DNA of 64,000 bases from Leptospira hartskeerlii (GCF_002811475.1 NZ_NPDL01000004.1:310001-374000), one strand, 5' to 3'. Shown: positions 17,477-27,364, numbered from the stretch's first letter. Translations and numbers: made by a program. The notes: generated by a model from the sequence alone, not told the origin.

Positions 17477-18769
17477 ATGGAAAAGAATATAATTGAACTG
17501 ATTACTCCCGTATTTTTCGTTTTGATAGTTGTAGAACTACTTTATTCCGTGTTTGGCAACAAACCGTTCTATCGTTTTAAAGACTCTATCAATAACCTTT
17601 CGGCTGGGATTTTCATGCAGATCTTTACGGTGTTTATCACTCTCGGATTGATGGCTGTGTATTCCTGGGTATATGCAAAATTTGGAATATTGAATATTTC
17701 AAACGACTCCTGGATAGGTTGGGTGTTTTGTTTCGTTCTAGCGGACTTCTTCTATTATTGGTATCATAGATTCGGACACGAGATCAATATCTTCTGGGCT
17801 TCCCATGTGCCTCATCACCAAAGTGAAGATTATAATTTTACTGTGGCTTTAAGACAAGGGGTTACTCAAAATACATTTTCCCTCCCTTTTTATCTTCCTT
17901 TAGCATTGATAGGATTTCCACCTATCATGTTCCTTCTTTGTATCCAAATCAATTTTGCATACCAATTCTGGCTCCATACTAGAGCGATCCCTAAGTTAGG
18001 AATTTTTGAATGGGTCTTTAATACTCCTTCTCAGCATAGAGTTCACCACGGAAGAGATCCTAAGTATATAGATAAGAATTATGCAGGAACATTTGCGATT
18101 TGGGACAGAATGTTCGGATCTTACAAAGAGGAAGAAGAAGAGCCTATCTTTGGGATCGTAAAACCTATGCAGACCTGGAGTCCCGTTTGGACACAGTTCC
18201 ATTATTTCGAAGAGCTGTTCCTTCTTTCTTGGCAGACCAAAAGTTGGAAGGATAAATTTTTAGTTTGGATCAAACCTCCAGGCTGGAAGCCGAAAGATCT
18301 GGGAGAATCAGTGGTTCCTCCGGAGATCAATCGTTCTACGTATCAAAAATTTAATACACACATTCCTTATACATTGTTAGCGTATTCAATCACTCAATTC
18401 TTCTTTGGGCTTGGCGCTTCTATGGTTTATATAGAGTTCAAAAAGGAATTACCTCTGTTTGAAATGTGCGCTTTAGGTTTTTATGTTCTTTGGACTCTTT
18501 GGAATATAGGTGCCATCTTCGAATTAAAAACTTCAGGTATCGTTTCTGAGCTGATCCGTTTGGCTTCTATAGCAGCCTTGACTTATGTGTATCCTTTTGA
18601 TTTTACTCATGTGGAAAAATTGACTGCTGTTCTTCCGGTAGAGACATTACAATATCTCCCGGAGCTAATGAAGCAAGTAGCATTGATCTCATTCTTTGTG
18701 TTGGGAGGCTTTTTAGTTTCTCAAAAAAGGTTTTTTAGTATCAAAGGATATACGCCTAAAACAGTTTAG
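17477..18769 (+). CDS. Fatty acid hydroxylase / sterol desaturase superfamily, alkylglycerol monooxygenase-like
   Basis: Integral membrane di-iron oxygenase. The eight-histidine cluster is complete: HRFGH (His97, His101), HVPHH (His110, His113, His114) and HRVHH (His187, His190, His191), embedded in transmembrane helices. The 430-residue length and a C-terminal set of four further hydrophobic segments are closer to alkylglycerol monooxygenase (TMEM195/AGMO) than to short sterol desaturases. Such an enzyme would cleave ether lipids; the exact substrate is inferred. Single gene between two terminators. Confidence 0.8.
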   Translation: MEKNIIELITPVFFVLIVVELLYSVFGNKPFYRFKDSINNLSAGIFMQIFTVFITLGLMAVYSWVYAKFGILNISNDSWIGWVFCFVLADFFYYWYHRFGHEINIFWASHVPHHQSEDYNFTVALRQGVTQNTFSLPFYLPLALIGFPPIMFLLCIQINFAYQFWLHTRAIPKLGIFEWVFNTPSQHRVHHGRDPKYIDKNYAGTFAIWDRMFGSYKEEEEEPIFGIVKPMQTWSPVWTQFHYFEELFLLSWQTKSWKDKFLVWIKPPGWKPKDLGESVVPPEINRSTYQKFNTHIPYTLLAYSITQFFFGLGASMVYIEFKKELPLFEMCALGFYVLWTLWNIGAIFELKTSGIVSELIRLASIAALTYVYPFDFTHVEKLTAVLPVETLQYLPELMKQVALISFFVLGGFLVSQKRFFSIKGYTPKTV

Positions 18770-18799
18770 TTCCGTATTTTTGAGCTAGTTTTTAGAGTT

Positions 18800-18832
18800 A
18801 AAAAGCGCCTTTTCAACGAAGGCGCTTTTTTT
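18800..18832 (+). terminator. Strong Rho-independent terminator
   Basis: AAAAAGCGCCTT (18800-18811) pairs perfectly with AAGGCGCTTTTT (18819-18830) around a 7-nt loop, with the T tract at the end. It ends transcription of the hydroxylase gene. Confidence 0.9.
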
Positions 18833-18873
18833 ATTGTCCTGAAAATAAATTGACGGACTATATTTTTGTAAGT

Positions 18874-21000
18874 ATGCACTTAGAACCTATGATTTCCCGT
18901 TTTTCTTCTTCGATTATCGCGGCTTCCTTTTTGATTTTGCTAGGGACTAATTTTTATGCCCAAGGATCTGATCCTTCTGAAAGTGATACGCCGACAGCGA
19001 TTACCGAAGAGGAGAAGGCATCCAAGTCTCCGGTCCCCGTTTCTTATGCCAGAATAGATTCTGTCCTATTATATTCCGACTTGGTTTACGTCACCAGACA
19101 ATCCGAGGTGAAACTTCCTGCAGGAATTTCAGAAGTTTTATTGGGAGAAGTTCCAATCGCTTCCTTGGATAAGAGTGTGATCATCACATTTACGGATCCG
19201 AATAAAAAATTTAAGATCAAAGGGATCCGAGTCTCTGAAAAAGCCTCTAGAAGAAAAAAATCCCAAGAAGCAGAAGATTTAGAAAAGAGGAAAGAAGGTC
19301 TACTCTTAGCTTTAAGTACAAAATCGAGAGAAGTCCAAGACCTTTTGGATTGGGAAACTTCCATCAAATCAATTAAGCCTGCTATCCGAGAGCAAGACGG
19401 AGTAGTGGAGAAGATTGATTCGGAAAATTTTTCTTCCTTCAGGAAAACATACGCAGAACTCGCGGAAGATAATACAAAACTCCGTTTAGCAAAGCTCGAA
19501 GAATTAGATCGTATCAGAGAAGAATTTTATATAGTTTCTACGAAGATCTCTCATCTTGCGGAAGGTGACACTCTTCGCAGGAAAGAAATTCGATTGGATG
19601 TCGAATCGGATTCTGCAAATGTTTTTCCTTTCGAATATAAGTATCTGATCCGAGGTGCAAATTGGTATCCTCGCTATACATTAGAACTGAATTCAAACGG
19701 ACAAGAGGCAGAGTTAGGTTGGCACGCTTTAGTTCGCAACGAAACCGGAGAAGATTGGAAAAATGTTCGATTAGAATTTTCTACCGCTAATCCGAACCAA
19801 GACATAGACTTACCCGAATATAGAGAATACAGGATAGCTTCCAAAGAAGTAGCAGAGTATTCAGGGGATGAGGATTATTCTCCTGCCGACAAGGAGTATA
19901 ACGCGCCTGCTAAACCTTCTGCAAATGCAGGAGGCACACTCCGAAGTAAAAGTGAATCCAAGAAAAGAGCTCCTGCACCTAAGGTCTCTCAAAGTCAAAG
20001 AAGTAAGGCAGAAGAGAGAATCGATGATATTCAATATCAGGAAAAGAATGATAGCCCTTTGATGCAATCTCGTGCATTGATAGAAGGAAATTATAAGGAT
20101 AGATCCAATTCACTTCGTGTAGAAGAGAATATGAACAGGCTCCAAGGAGAACTTGCTAATCAAAAATATTCTTTCGACCAAGGATCTTACGAAGAATCCA
20201 TTCGATATGGAAAAGAAGCTCTCCGTAGATTTTCAGGTTTGAGAGAAAGTTCTAGAAAAGAACTGAGAGAGCTCGAAAATGAAGTACAGAATCTTTTGAA
20301 CAGATCTTCTCAATTGAGTTCAGATAAAAAATATTCAAACCAATTGATCGCTCCTGGAATTTCTTCCGAAGGATTTGATTTCAGATATATCGCTCAGTCT
20401 AGGGAAAAAATTCCCTCGGATCGTACACTGAATCGAGTCTTTCTTCGAAAAAGAAATATTACAGTTCGTCCAGGATATGAAACTTCTCCTCTTACAAATG
20501 ATGGAGTTTTTCTAAATGTAGTTTCTTCGAATACGGAAAGAGAACCTTTGCTTGCAGGTCCTCTGGAAATTTATTCGGGAGAAAATCTTCTAGGAACAAC
20601 AACTGTTTCTACTTTAAAGCCGGGCCAAGAGATCAAAATGGAACTTGGGCCTGATAGAGATATCAAGGTGGAAAGAAAGCAGGAGAAACTGGACGATAAA
20701 TCAGGGATCATTTCTCGTAAAAAGAATATTCGTTATAGAGTTACTATCTCTATTAAAAATAATAAACGTAGATCGGTCCCTGTTCGTTTGATCGATCGTA
20801 TTCCCTATACGAATGACGATAGTGTAAGAGTGGAATGGTCTGCCGGTGCGGATACTCCTAAGTCCAAAACGGACGATGGAATTTTGACATATGAATTTGA
20901 AATAGGAGCAAACTCACGCAAGACGATCCAGTTTGAATACACTGTGTCCTATCCTGCGGATAATATTTTAAGAGAAACTCCCGGCTCGGATTCTTACTGA
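18874..21000 (+). CDS. Exported DUF4140/DUF4139 (mucoidy-inhibitor-A-like) protein, paralogue 1
   Basis: About 708 residues. The N-terminus is a signal peptide (hydrophobic run SIIAASFLILLGTNFYA), then a DUF4140-like domain (DSVLLYSDLVYVTRQSEVKL), a coiled-coil stretch, and the DUF4139 beta-rich domain beginning near FEYKYLIRGANWYPRYTLEL. A charged low-complexity insert (about residues 340-400, many Ser, Lys, Pro) and a second coiled-coil segment interrupt DUF4139. ATG 18874 and ATG 18889 are both possible starts; the TTG at 18850 is less likely as neither shows a strong ribosome site. The function of the family is unknown. It precedes a paralogue by eight bases. Confidence 0.75.
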   Translation: MHLEPMISRFSSSIIAASFLILLGTNFYAQGSDPSESDTPTAITEEEKASKSPVPVSYARIDSVLLYSDLVYVTRQSEVKLPAGISEVLLGEVPIASLDKSVIITFTDPNKKFKIKGIRVSEKASRRKKSQEAEDLEKRKEGLLLALSTKSREVQDLLDWETSIKSIKPAIREQDGVVEKIDSENFSSFRKTYAELAEDNTKLRLAKLEELDRIREEFYIVSTKISHLAEGDTLRRKEIRLDVESDSANVFPFEYKYLIRGANWYPRYTLELNSNGQEAELGWHALVRNETGEDWKNVRLEFSTANPNQDIDLPEYREYRIASKEVAEYSGDEDYSPADKEYNAPAKPSANAGGTLRSKSESKKRAPAPKVSQSQRSKAEERIDDIQYQEKNDSPLMQSRALIEGNYKDRSNSLRVEENMNRLQGELANQKYSFDQGSYEESIRYGKEALRRFSGLRESSRKELRELENEVQNLLNRSSQLSSDKKYSNQLIAPGISSEGFDFRYIAQSREKIPSDRTLNRVFLRKRNITVRPGYETSPLTNDGVFLNVVSSNTEREPLLAGPLEIYSGENLLGTTTVSTLKPGQEIKMELGPDRDIKVERKQEKLDDKSGIISRKKNIRYRVTISIKNNKRRSVPVRLIDRIPYTNDDSVRVEWSAGADTPKSKTDDGILTYEFEIGANSRKTIQFEYTVSYPADNILRETPGSDSY

Positions 21001-21008
21001 GGCTTATC

Positions 21009-22667
21009 ATGAAAAATTATAAAAACTTAATAAATTCATCTTTTATCCGATTTTCTATTATTTTTGTTTTGGCTTCTTTCCCGGTATTTGGAAAAGAATT
21101 CAGCCTTCCGATCAAGGAAGTGACAGTTCATCAGGGAACCGCTCAGATTTTGAGATCCGGAAGAGTACAATTAGAACCGGGAACAAATAAGATCGAAATC
21201 TCTTATTTACCTGTGTCTCTTTTAGAAGAAACTTTAACTGCTGCGGTAACATCTCCTCAAGTAGAGGTTACAGGTTCCAGGACTTGGAAAGAAGAAGGTA
21301 CGGCAGCTTCTAATCCGGAAGTTGCTCTGCTTCAGAAAAAAGTTCAGCAACTGGAGAAGGAGCTGGAAAGTATATTAGCAAAAGAGAATGATCTAAAGGC
21401 CGAAAAGGAACTTTTGTCCGAGATGCGTAAAAAGGTTTCGGATGTAGTGGGCCGCAATCTTCTCTATGGAAGGGTAGAAGGAGATGGAAAAAATTGGGGG
21501 ACCTACCTCAAAAAAACAAGAGACGAGGCTGTTTCCATTTTTGCTTCTTGGGAAAAGTTGGAAAAATCCAAACGTAAGGTGCAAACTGAGTTGGAAGAAG
21601 CTCGAGCTCAACTTTCACTTTTATTGTCCCAGGCCGAGAAAAGTACACGCACTACTTGGGTTCAGATCGTAAATACAAGCCCTGAGGCTAAAAGCGTAGA
21701 ACTTCGTTTGAGCTATTTGGTTCCTAGTGCGGATTGGAAACCTACCTATATTCTAACTGCCGATGATTCTTTAAGCAAAGCAAAGCTGGAATATATAGTT
21801 GAGATCCGACAAGAATCCGGAGAAGATTGGAAAGGAGTTCAACTTCTTCTTTCAACTACTCGACCGGATCTATCTCTTAGAAGAGACAGGCTTCGTCCAT
21901 TAAGATTATTTGATGTAGAAGTGGACTCCAAACAGGAAATTCTCACGAATCAAACCCAGGCAGTGGGAGCCGCTCAGATGCCTAATGAAGAATCAAATAT
22001 TCCTGCTACGGAAGAACCTTCTCCTTCCAGTGAACGAGGTAGCGGATTTTTATTCAGGCTTCCGAAAACGATCACATTAGCTTCTCAAAAAGAATCTAGA
22101 AAATTCGAGATGTTATCTTTTAGCGCGCCAATTCAGGTAAAAACTGTGGCTTCTCCTAGATATAAACCATTTCCATTATTGGAAGCGGAGTTCCAAAACA
22201 TGGGGGAATTTCCTATTCTTCCAGGAGAAGTTTCCTTGTTTAGAAGTTCAGGACTTGTAGGAAGAACAAAAGTCTCTTACGTTTCTCCAAAGGAAAATCT
22301 TTCTGTTTCCTTAGGTACAGAAGGTAGTTTAAGACTTTCTTATAGAAAGGATTGGAACCAAACAAAAGAGGGGCTTATTTCTACACAGAAAGTTATGGAG
22401 AAAAAAGTTTATCTAAGTCTGGAAAATTTCGGCAAGGAAAGTAAAACTGTGATCGTAAGAGAACAGATTCCCATCTCTGAATCCTCAGGTGTAAAAGTAG
22501 AAGTAAATCAAGAAACAAGCACCCCAGGTTCTAAAGAATACCGTCTTAACTCTGGAATTTTGGAGTGGAGTTTGGAGATCCCACCTTCCGGTAAAAAAGA
22601 GATTAAATTAGAATATAAGGTAATTTATCCAAACCACCAAAACTTGGATTTTTTAAGATCCTTCTGA
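21009..22667 (+). CDS. Exported DUF4140/DUF4139 protein, paralogue 2
   Basis: 552 residues with a signal peptide (residues 13-29, cleavage likely after VFG), DUF4140 (IKEVTVHQGTAQILRSGRV), a coiled coil around residues 100-130 and 180-205, and DUF4139 (LVPSADWKPTYIL and ESGEDWKGVQLLLST). The ADWKPTY and GEDWK blocks match those in the upstream gene (ANWYPRYT, GEDWKNV), so the pair arose by tandem duplication, with this copy lacking the low-complexity insert. Same operon. The C-terminus ends four bases before the convergent VWA gene. Role unknown; periplasmic or surface location is inferred. Confidence 0.75.
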   Translation: MKNYKNLINSSFIRFSIIFVLASFPVFGKEFSLPIKEVTVHQGTAQILRSGRVQLEPGTNKIEISYLPVSLLEETLTAAVTSPQVEVTGSRTWKEEGTAASNPEVALLQKKVQQLEKELESILAKENDLKAEKELLSEMRKKVSDVVGRNLLYGRVEGDGKNWGTYLKKTRDEAVSIFASWEKLEKSKRKVQTELEEARAQLSLLLSQAEKSTRTTWVQIVNTSPEAKSVELRLSYLVPSADWKPTYILTADDSLSKAKLEYIVEIRQESGEDWKGVQLLLSTTRPDLSLRRDRLRPLRLFDVEVDSKQEILTNQTQAVGAAQMPNEESNIPATEEPSPSSERGSGFLFRLPKTITLASQKESRKFEMLSFSAPIQVKTVASPRYKPFPLLEAEFQNMGEFPILPGEVSLFRSSGLVGRTKVSYVSPKENLSVSLGTEGSLRLSYRKDWNQTKEGLISTQKVMEKKVYLSLENFGKESKTVIVREQIPISESSGVKVEVNQETSTPGSKEYRLNSGILEWSLEIPPSGKKEIKLEYKVIYPNHQNLDFLRSF

Positions 22668-22671
22668 GATC

Positions 22672-23751
22672 TTATTCGGTAAGATTTCTTTCTCCACTTT
22701 TGTCTACGGAACTTGGGATACCTTTTGTGTCCCAAAGTTCTAATTCTAAGTTTAAGGGAAGATGTGCAGGAGCAGAGATTTGAAATTCTCCTTCTCCCTT
22801 TCTAGTTTGGAAACAAATCTGTTCTGTGCGTAGAACTCTTTCTGGTTCAGCAGCTCTTTGAGGATTCCAGTTTTGTATTTTGGAACTAGTGGAACTTCTT
22901 CTTTTTAAATTTAAGATCACACATTGATTATCAGAATTTGAGTTATCAAAAACAAATTTCACTTTATAAAAATTCTCTTCCGAATCGGTTTGATTTTTTT
23001 CAATACTCGAAATCCTGATCTTAGGCGTCCGCTTTTCAGGTTCTAGTTCCGGCTTTTTGGGAAGAGGTTCTTGTTTTAAAAGATCTTCCATAGCAAGAAA
23101 GAAGTCGCTGTCTTCTTCCACGTTATAATATTTTCCATTCCCAGTTTTTGCCAAAGACTGCATGATCCTTTTTTCTTCAGGCTTTAGTCCTAGGCCAAAG
23201 ATATGCATTTTGAAATTTACACCTTTTTGCTGTAGAGTCTGAAGCTCTTTTTCAGGATTTCCATAGCAGCTTTCAATTCCATCTGTTACAAGGATTAGGT
23301 CAGTAGGAGATTTTCTGCGGATAATATAATCTCCTGCGATTCGGATGGACTCAGCAAGTGGAGTGGCACCGGAAGGAGTGAGTCCGAAAAGTTTATTTTG
23401 AAATCCGGGACGATTTCCTTTTTCTAATGGTTTGTAAAGTCTGGATGATTGGCAGCCAGGGAGGCGATTTCCATACGCGATAAAACCTACTTCTGTTTCT
23501 TCCGGAAGTTTATCCACATAATGGCGAACATATTTTTTTGCAAGATGTACCTTTTGGTAGATCCCAAGATATTCATTCATAGAACCGCTTGCATCTAAGA
23601 TGAATAGTTTTGCACTTTCGGGTTGTCCAAGCTCAGGCGATGTATCCGAAATGATAAAATTAGGACCAAGATATAAAGATATAAGAAGAATGTACTTTAA
23701 TTTTTCTGCATGAAAAACGGACCTATATCTGAACATTCGGAAAGAGAACAT
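22672..23751 (-). CDS. Exported von Willebrand factor A domain protein
   Basis: 359 residues. A short N-terminal hydrophobic segment (residues 19-34) suggests export. The VWA domain follows with an intact MIDAS start DASGS (Asp53-Ser57), the conserved SGATPLAESI threonine block, and VTDGIESC for the third motif. Metal-dependent ligand binding is therefore likely. The remaining 130 residues are beta-rich and unassigned. It faces the DUF4139 pair tail to tail, four bases apart, so it is not their operon partner. Confidence 0.75.
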   Translation of the reverse strand: MFSFRMFRYRSVFHAEKLKYILLISLYLGPNFIISDTSPELGQPESAKLFILDASGSMNEYLGIYQKVHLAKKYVRHYVDKLPEETEVGFIAYGNRLPGCQSSRLYKPLEKGNRPGFQNKLFGLTPSGATPLAESIRIAGDYIIRRKSPTDLILVTDGIESCYGNPEKELQTLQQKGVNFKMHIFGLGLKPEEKRIMQSLAKTGNGKYYNVEEDSDFFLAMEDLLKQEPLPKKPELEPEKRTPKIRISSIEKNQTDSEENFYKVKFVFDNSNSDNQCVILNLKRRSSTSSKIQNWNPQRAAEPERVLRTEQICFQTRKGEGEFQISAPAHLPLNLELELWDTKGIPSSVDKSGERNLTE

Positions 23752-23862
23752 GAGGGATTCGAATACTATATTCCTTATCGGATAAAAATAAAAACGCCTT
23801 AGAACCTATCACAAATAATCTTTATTGAGGCATTCTATTTATGTCTTATTTGTTTGAGGGAG

Positions 23863-24504
23863 CTATTTTTTATTCCAATAAACAAACTGTGGATAAGATT
23901 GCATTTCTCCGAATCGGATCTTAAAGCAAGAAACGGATCCGTATTCTAAAACTAATCGAAATGAATTTTCTAAGGGAAAACCTAAGACTAGCGAGGATAA
24001 ACATCGAATGGGTCCGCCATGACTCACCCAGATAGTTTTGTATTCTGAAGTTTCTCCTTCTTCCTTTTTTAAATTTTCCCAAGTTCTTGCTTCTTGCAGG
24101 CCTTCTTCCCATGATTTTAAGATTCTAGTTTTTAATTCGGTGTAAGTTTCTCCATTTGGAGGTCTTCTGTTTACGTAATCTTCCATCCAAGGATCTGTTT
24201 CCGATCTTGGTAGGTCTTCCCACAAACGTCCTTCCCAATCTCCGAAGTCCAATTCTTGGATATTCGAGTCTACTTTCCAAGCGGGTGCGATCGATTTTGA
24301 TTCTAGATGTTTGCTGATGTATTCTGCGAGGCTATAACATCTGAATAGTGGGCTCGTGCGTATAGAGTGTATTTTTTCAGGAAGAAGTTTCAGAACATTC
24401 TCCGCTTCTTTTTCAAAACTGGTAGGAAGTCCTAGATCCGATTTACCGTAACAGGTTCCGGGTTCCACTTCAGGAGTTGTATGTCGGACTAAAAAGATTT
24501 CCAT
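23863..24504 (-). CDS. cobC: Histidine phosphatase, probable alpha-ribazole phosphatase
   Basis: 213 residues of the phosphoglycerate-mutase-like fold. The catalytic RHTTPEV (Arg7-His8) and GTCYGKSDLGL are typical of CobC, ending with WVSHGG (second catalytic His). It would remove the 5'-phosphate of alpha-ribazole phosphate or adenosylcobalamin phosphate, the last stage of nucleotide-loop assembly. It overlaps cobS by 16 bases, which supports this over a general phosphatase. Last gene of the B12 operon. Confidence 0.8.
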   Translation of the reverse strand: MEIFLVRHTTPEVEPGTCYGKSDLGLPTSFEKEAENVLKLLPEKIHSIRTSPLFRCYSLAEYISKHLESKSIAPAWKVDSNIQELDFGDWEGRLWEDLPRSETDPWMEDYVNRRPPNGETYTELKTRILKSWEEGLQEARTWENLKKEEGETSEYKTIWVSHGGPIRCLSSLVLGFPLENSFRLVLEYGSVSCFKIRFGEMQSYPQFVYWNKK

Positions 24505-25301
24505 GCCGCGACGATCCCGATCAGATACAATAGTTCAGTGACTTGCTGAACTGCTCCCAAACAATCTCCCGTATATCCACCTAACCATTTTTTATAAAAA
24601 CTTCTCAGATATAAAAATCCGAAAGTTTGTAAAAGGAAAGGGTATAGTAAGAATCCGAAAACCCGATCTGAAGGAAGATATTCGTTATGAAAGAACGCGA
24701 GCCAAGGAGCTAATCCCCAGATCCCTGCGATAACTACATTAGAAGTTTTTAAAGTTTGAATGATCGGTTTTGCCTTGGAGAGTTGGTCCTCCCTCACATA
24801 GGAAAGTGTTTTAGCCGTAAATAGTGCCCAAAATCTACTGGAAGAATGAGAGGAAAGTATCGTGATGAATAATACTTCTATGGAAAATTCTTCCAAAGAT
24901 TTATAACATACAAATTTAAGAAGAAGGACGAGTAAGATCCCGATGGTACCAAAGGCTCCGATCCTACTGTCCTTCATGATCTCTAGGATTTTCTCTTTAG
25001 TCCAACCTCCGCCGAATCCGTCGCATACGTCCGTAAATCCATCTTCGTGAAAAGCACCGGTAACCAAAACGGAAACCGCCATTGCTAGAACGATACTGAT
25101 TTCCCATGTTAAAGAAAGATCGGAAACCCATAGGACGAACCATGTTGCAATTCCAACAATCCATCCTACTAAAGGAAAGTATCTGGAAGAAGAGTTGAGA
25201 TATTCGTCGGAATGTTCCACCCAAGATGGAACAATGATGCGAGTATTATAACGAACGGAGGAAAGAAAAATAATCAGTTCTTTGCGGATAAATCCAAACA
25301 T
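24489..25301 (-). CDS. cobS: Adenosylcobinamide-GDP ribazoletransferase
   Basis: Inner membrane enzyme joining adenosylcobinamide-GDP with alpha-ribazole (phosphate) to give cobalamin (phosphate). The family signature FHEDGFTDVCDGFGGG followed by IMKDSRIGAFG is complete, and the rest is hydrophobic helices. 270 residues is slightly longer than the E. coli enzyme. Encoded between cobT and cobC with a 16-base overlap downstream. No cobU/cobP (kinase/guanylyltransferase) is seen in the window. Confidence 0.92.
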   Translation of the reverse strand: MFGFIRKELIIFLSSVRYNTRIIVPSWVEHSDEYLNSSSRYFPLVGWIVGIATWFVLWVSDLSLTWEISIVLAMAVSVLVTGAFHEDGFTDVCDGFGGGWTKEKILEIMKDSRIGAFGTIGILLVLLLKFVCYKSLEEFSIEVLFITILSSHSSSRFWALFTAKTLSYVREDQLSKAKPIIQTLKTSNVVIAGIWGLAPWLAFFHNEYLPSDRVFGFLLYPFLLQTFGFLYLRSFYKKWLGGYTGDCLGAVQQVTELLYLIGIVAAWKSF

Positions 25302-25356
25302 GCAAAGACGAACTTATTCATTCCTCCGATTCAAGCAGCGAGAATTTAATCCACTC

Positions 25357-26400
25357 TTAGTCTTTTTTTTCGGAAACACCGGCGGATTCAAAGCTTGCCA
25401 TTTCTCTTAAGAATGCCAATGCGGATTCTAAGATAGGATAGGCAAGCGCACATCCGGTTCCTTCTCCCAAACGGAGCCCTAGATCCAAGATAGGATCTGC
25501 ATCAAAAAATTCCAGGATGAGTCTATGGCCTTGCTCTGAAGACTTATGAGCGAATACTGCATTACGAACGATTTTAGGTTCAATTCTAGATGCGGTTAGG
25601 AATGCAGAACTTGCGATAAAACCGTCTACTAAGATCAAACGATTTTCCTTATAAGAAGAAAGCATAGCTCCACAAATCATCGCGATCTCGAAACCTCCGA
25701 ATTTAGAAAGAACTTCAATCGGATCTTTCGGATTCACTTGATGTTTTGCCCTGCAATCGCTTAAGATCTTTTTCTTACGTTCTAACGATTCATCGTCTAA
25801 GCCAGTCCCTCTTCCAGTAAGTTCTTGTGCAGAACGATCTAAAAATACGGAAGCGAGCAGAGAAGCACTCGAAGTGTTACCTATCCCCATTTCTCCAAAT
25901 CCGATCACATTACAATCTTTAGGGACCTTAGTTGTCGCGATCTCCCCACCGATACGGATGGCTTCTTCACATTCTTCCCTTGTCATTGCAGCTTCATTCA
26001 GAATGTTTCTGGTCCCAGCTGCGATCTTTGCGGGGATAAAATCAGGATGAGATTGTTCGAAATTACCTGAGACTCCTGCATCTATCACCAACAATTTGAT
26101 CCCATGTTGTTTACAGAATACATTGATCGCAGCTCCTCCATTCAAAAAGTTTAATACCATTTGGTAAGTAACTTCTTTTGGAAATGCGGAAACTCCCGAG
26201 TCTGCGAGTCCATGATCTCCCGCGAATACCAGTAAATGAGGATTTGATAATATAGGATCTACTGTGTTTTGGATCGTACCAATACGATAAGCCAGATCTT
26301 CTAATTTTCCCAAGGCGCCTAATGGTTTGGTCTTGGTATCGATTTTATTACGTAAATATTTATCTAAGTTCAATTGGTGCACATCTTTTGGGCGTATCAT
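25357..26400 (-). CDS. cobT: Nicotinate-nucleotide-dimethylbenzimidazole phosphoribosyltransferase
   Basis: Activates dimethylbenzimidazole to alpha-ribazole phosphate for the lower ligand of B12. Recognised by the [16 protein letters not shown] block, [12 protein letters not shown], and the C-terminal [14 protein letters not shown]; 347 residues is standard. It sits 65 bases after a lipoprotein gene and 55 bases before cobS on the same strand, with no terminator visible between them, so it probably shares the B12-riboswitch transcript starting near 28.3 kb. Confidence 0.93.
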   Translation of the reverse strand: MIRPKDVHQLNLDKYLRNKIDTKTKPLGALGKLEDLAYRIGTIQNTVDPILSNPHLLVFAGDHGLADSGVSAFPKEVTYQMVLNFLNGGAAINVFCKQHGIKLLVIDAGVSGNFEQSHPDFIPAKIAAGTRNILNEAAMTREECEEAIRIGGEIATTKVPKDCNVIGFGEMGIGNTSSASLLASVFLDRSAQELTGRGTGLDDESLERKKKILSDCRAKHQVNPKDPIEVLSKFGGFEIAMICGAMLSSYKENRLILVDGFIASSAFLTASRIEPKIVRNAVFAHKSSEQGHRLILEFFDADPILDLGLRLGEGTGCALAYPILESALAFLREMASFESAGVSEKKD

Positions 26401-26465
26401 TTTGTTTTCACTTTTAAGAATTTAACCGGAAAAGGATCGGAAGATTTTTCTTTTCCAGTTTTAGG

Positions 26466-27323
26466 TTAAGGAGTCACAGATTTCGCAATGACTCCGTCTA
26501 TATCCGGATTTGCATGAGCCGAATCGATAGGAAGAGAGGTTAAAATCGTTTTAGCAGCGGATATTTTGATATAAGTGAATCCATTCGTTTGGATTTCACT
26601 CTTTAAAGTTCCATTGCAACCGGAACCGGAATTTCCAAAATTAGAATCTGCCAAATCAAAACCATCTCCGCCTCCACCCCCGTTTAAAATGTCCGTATCG
26701 AAAACTTCGGAGACAGTCATTGGATTGGAGTCTTGGTTATAGACAAAAGGTGTGATCCCTGCGAATCTATTCCAGTATATAGGATTTCCAACAAAAGTGT
26801 TCGGATCGGAATTCGTATAAGTTGGATCCCATCCGCACCAATTTGTTAGATCGTTACCTACTTCTACTATTAGAGGTTCCATAAAAACATTGTCGAAGGA
26901 GTTGGAATTATTTTGGACGCCTACAAAGAAAGGGTTTTCATAAACTATAAAGTCGATACCGCTTGTAGGAAGTACCTTTACGCTTGCCCATCGAAGTATG
27001 ATTGAAGATCCGATTCCTGAAGCTTCTAAACTATACACGTCAAGAGAACCGTTAAATTTACCCTGACCGCGAATCCCATCTACCAAACAATTTGAATCTT
27101 TGAATCCGATCCCGTTGCTAGTTGGCGCGGAAATGATCTCATCTGCTACAAAAATTCCTCTACCTGTTTCAGGATTTCTCTGAGCACAGGAACTTAAAAG
27201 TCCAGATCCTCCTAATCCTAATGCAAGAAGGGACTCTGCAGCAGATGAACTTTTGGAATTCTCACAATTGAGGAGTCCAAAAGAGAAACAGGTTAATATT
27301 ATGGAAATTTGAAATATTTTCAT
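26466..27323 (-). CDS. Lipoprotein of the B12-controlled operon, beta-sandwich-like
   Basis: 285 residues with a lipoprotein signal (lipobox GLLNC, Cys20). The mature part has a pattern I associate with secreted cell-surface proteins of other phyla: a DFIVYENPF strand, a later VEVGNDLTNW strand, a FDLAD motif with glycine-rich approach (GGGGGDG), then a YIKI strand and a terminal DIDGV. Four to six cysteines could form disulfides. No enzyme motif. It lies between another lipoprotein gene (41 bp) and cobT (65 bp), downstream of a cobalamin riboswitch. A role in capture of cobalamin or a corrinoid at the surface is inferred from this context only. It may be one of the numbered leptospiral lipoprotein families, which I cannot confirm. 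Confidence 0.7.
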   Translation of the reverse strand: MKIFQISIILTCFSFGLLNCENSKSSSAAESLLALGLGGSGLLSSCAQRNPETGRGIFVADEIISAPTSNGIGFKDSNCLVDGIRGQGKFNGSLDVYSLEASGIGSSIILRWASVKVLPTSGIDFIVYENPFFVGVQNNSNSFDNVFMEPLIVEVGNDLTNWCGWDPTYTNSDPNTFVGNPIYWNRFAGITPFVYNQDSNPMTVSEVFDTDILNGGGGGDGFDLADSNFGNSGSGCNGTLKSEIQTNGFTYIKISAAKTILTSLPIDSAHANPDIDGVIAKSVTP

Positions 27324-27364
27324 ATGAATATTTTGTTCTATTTCTACCTGATTTACTTTTGATC

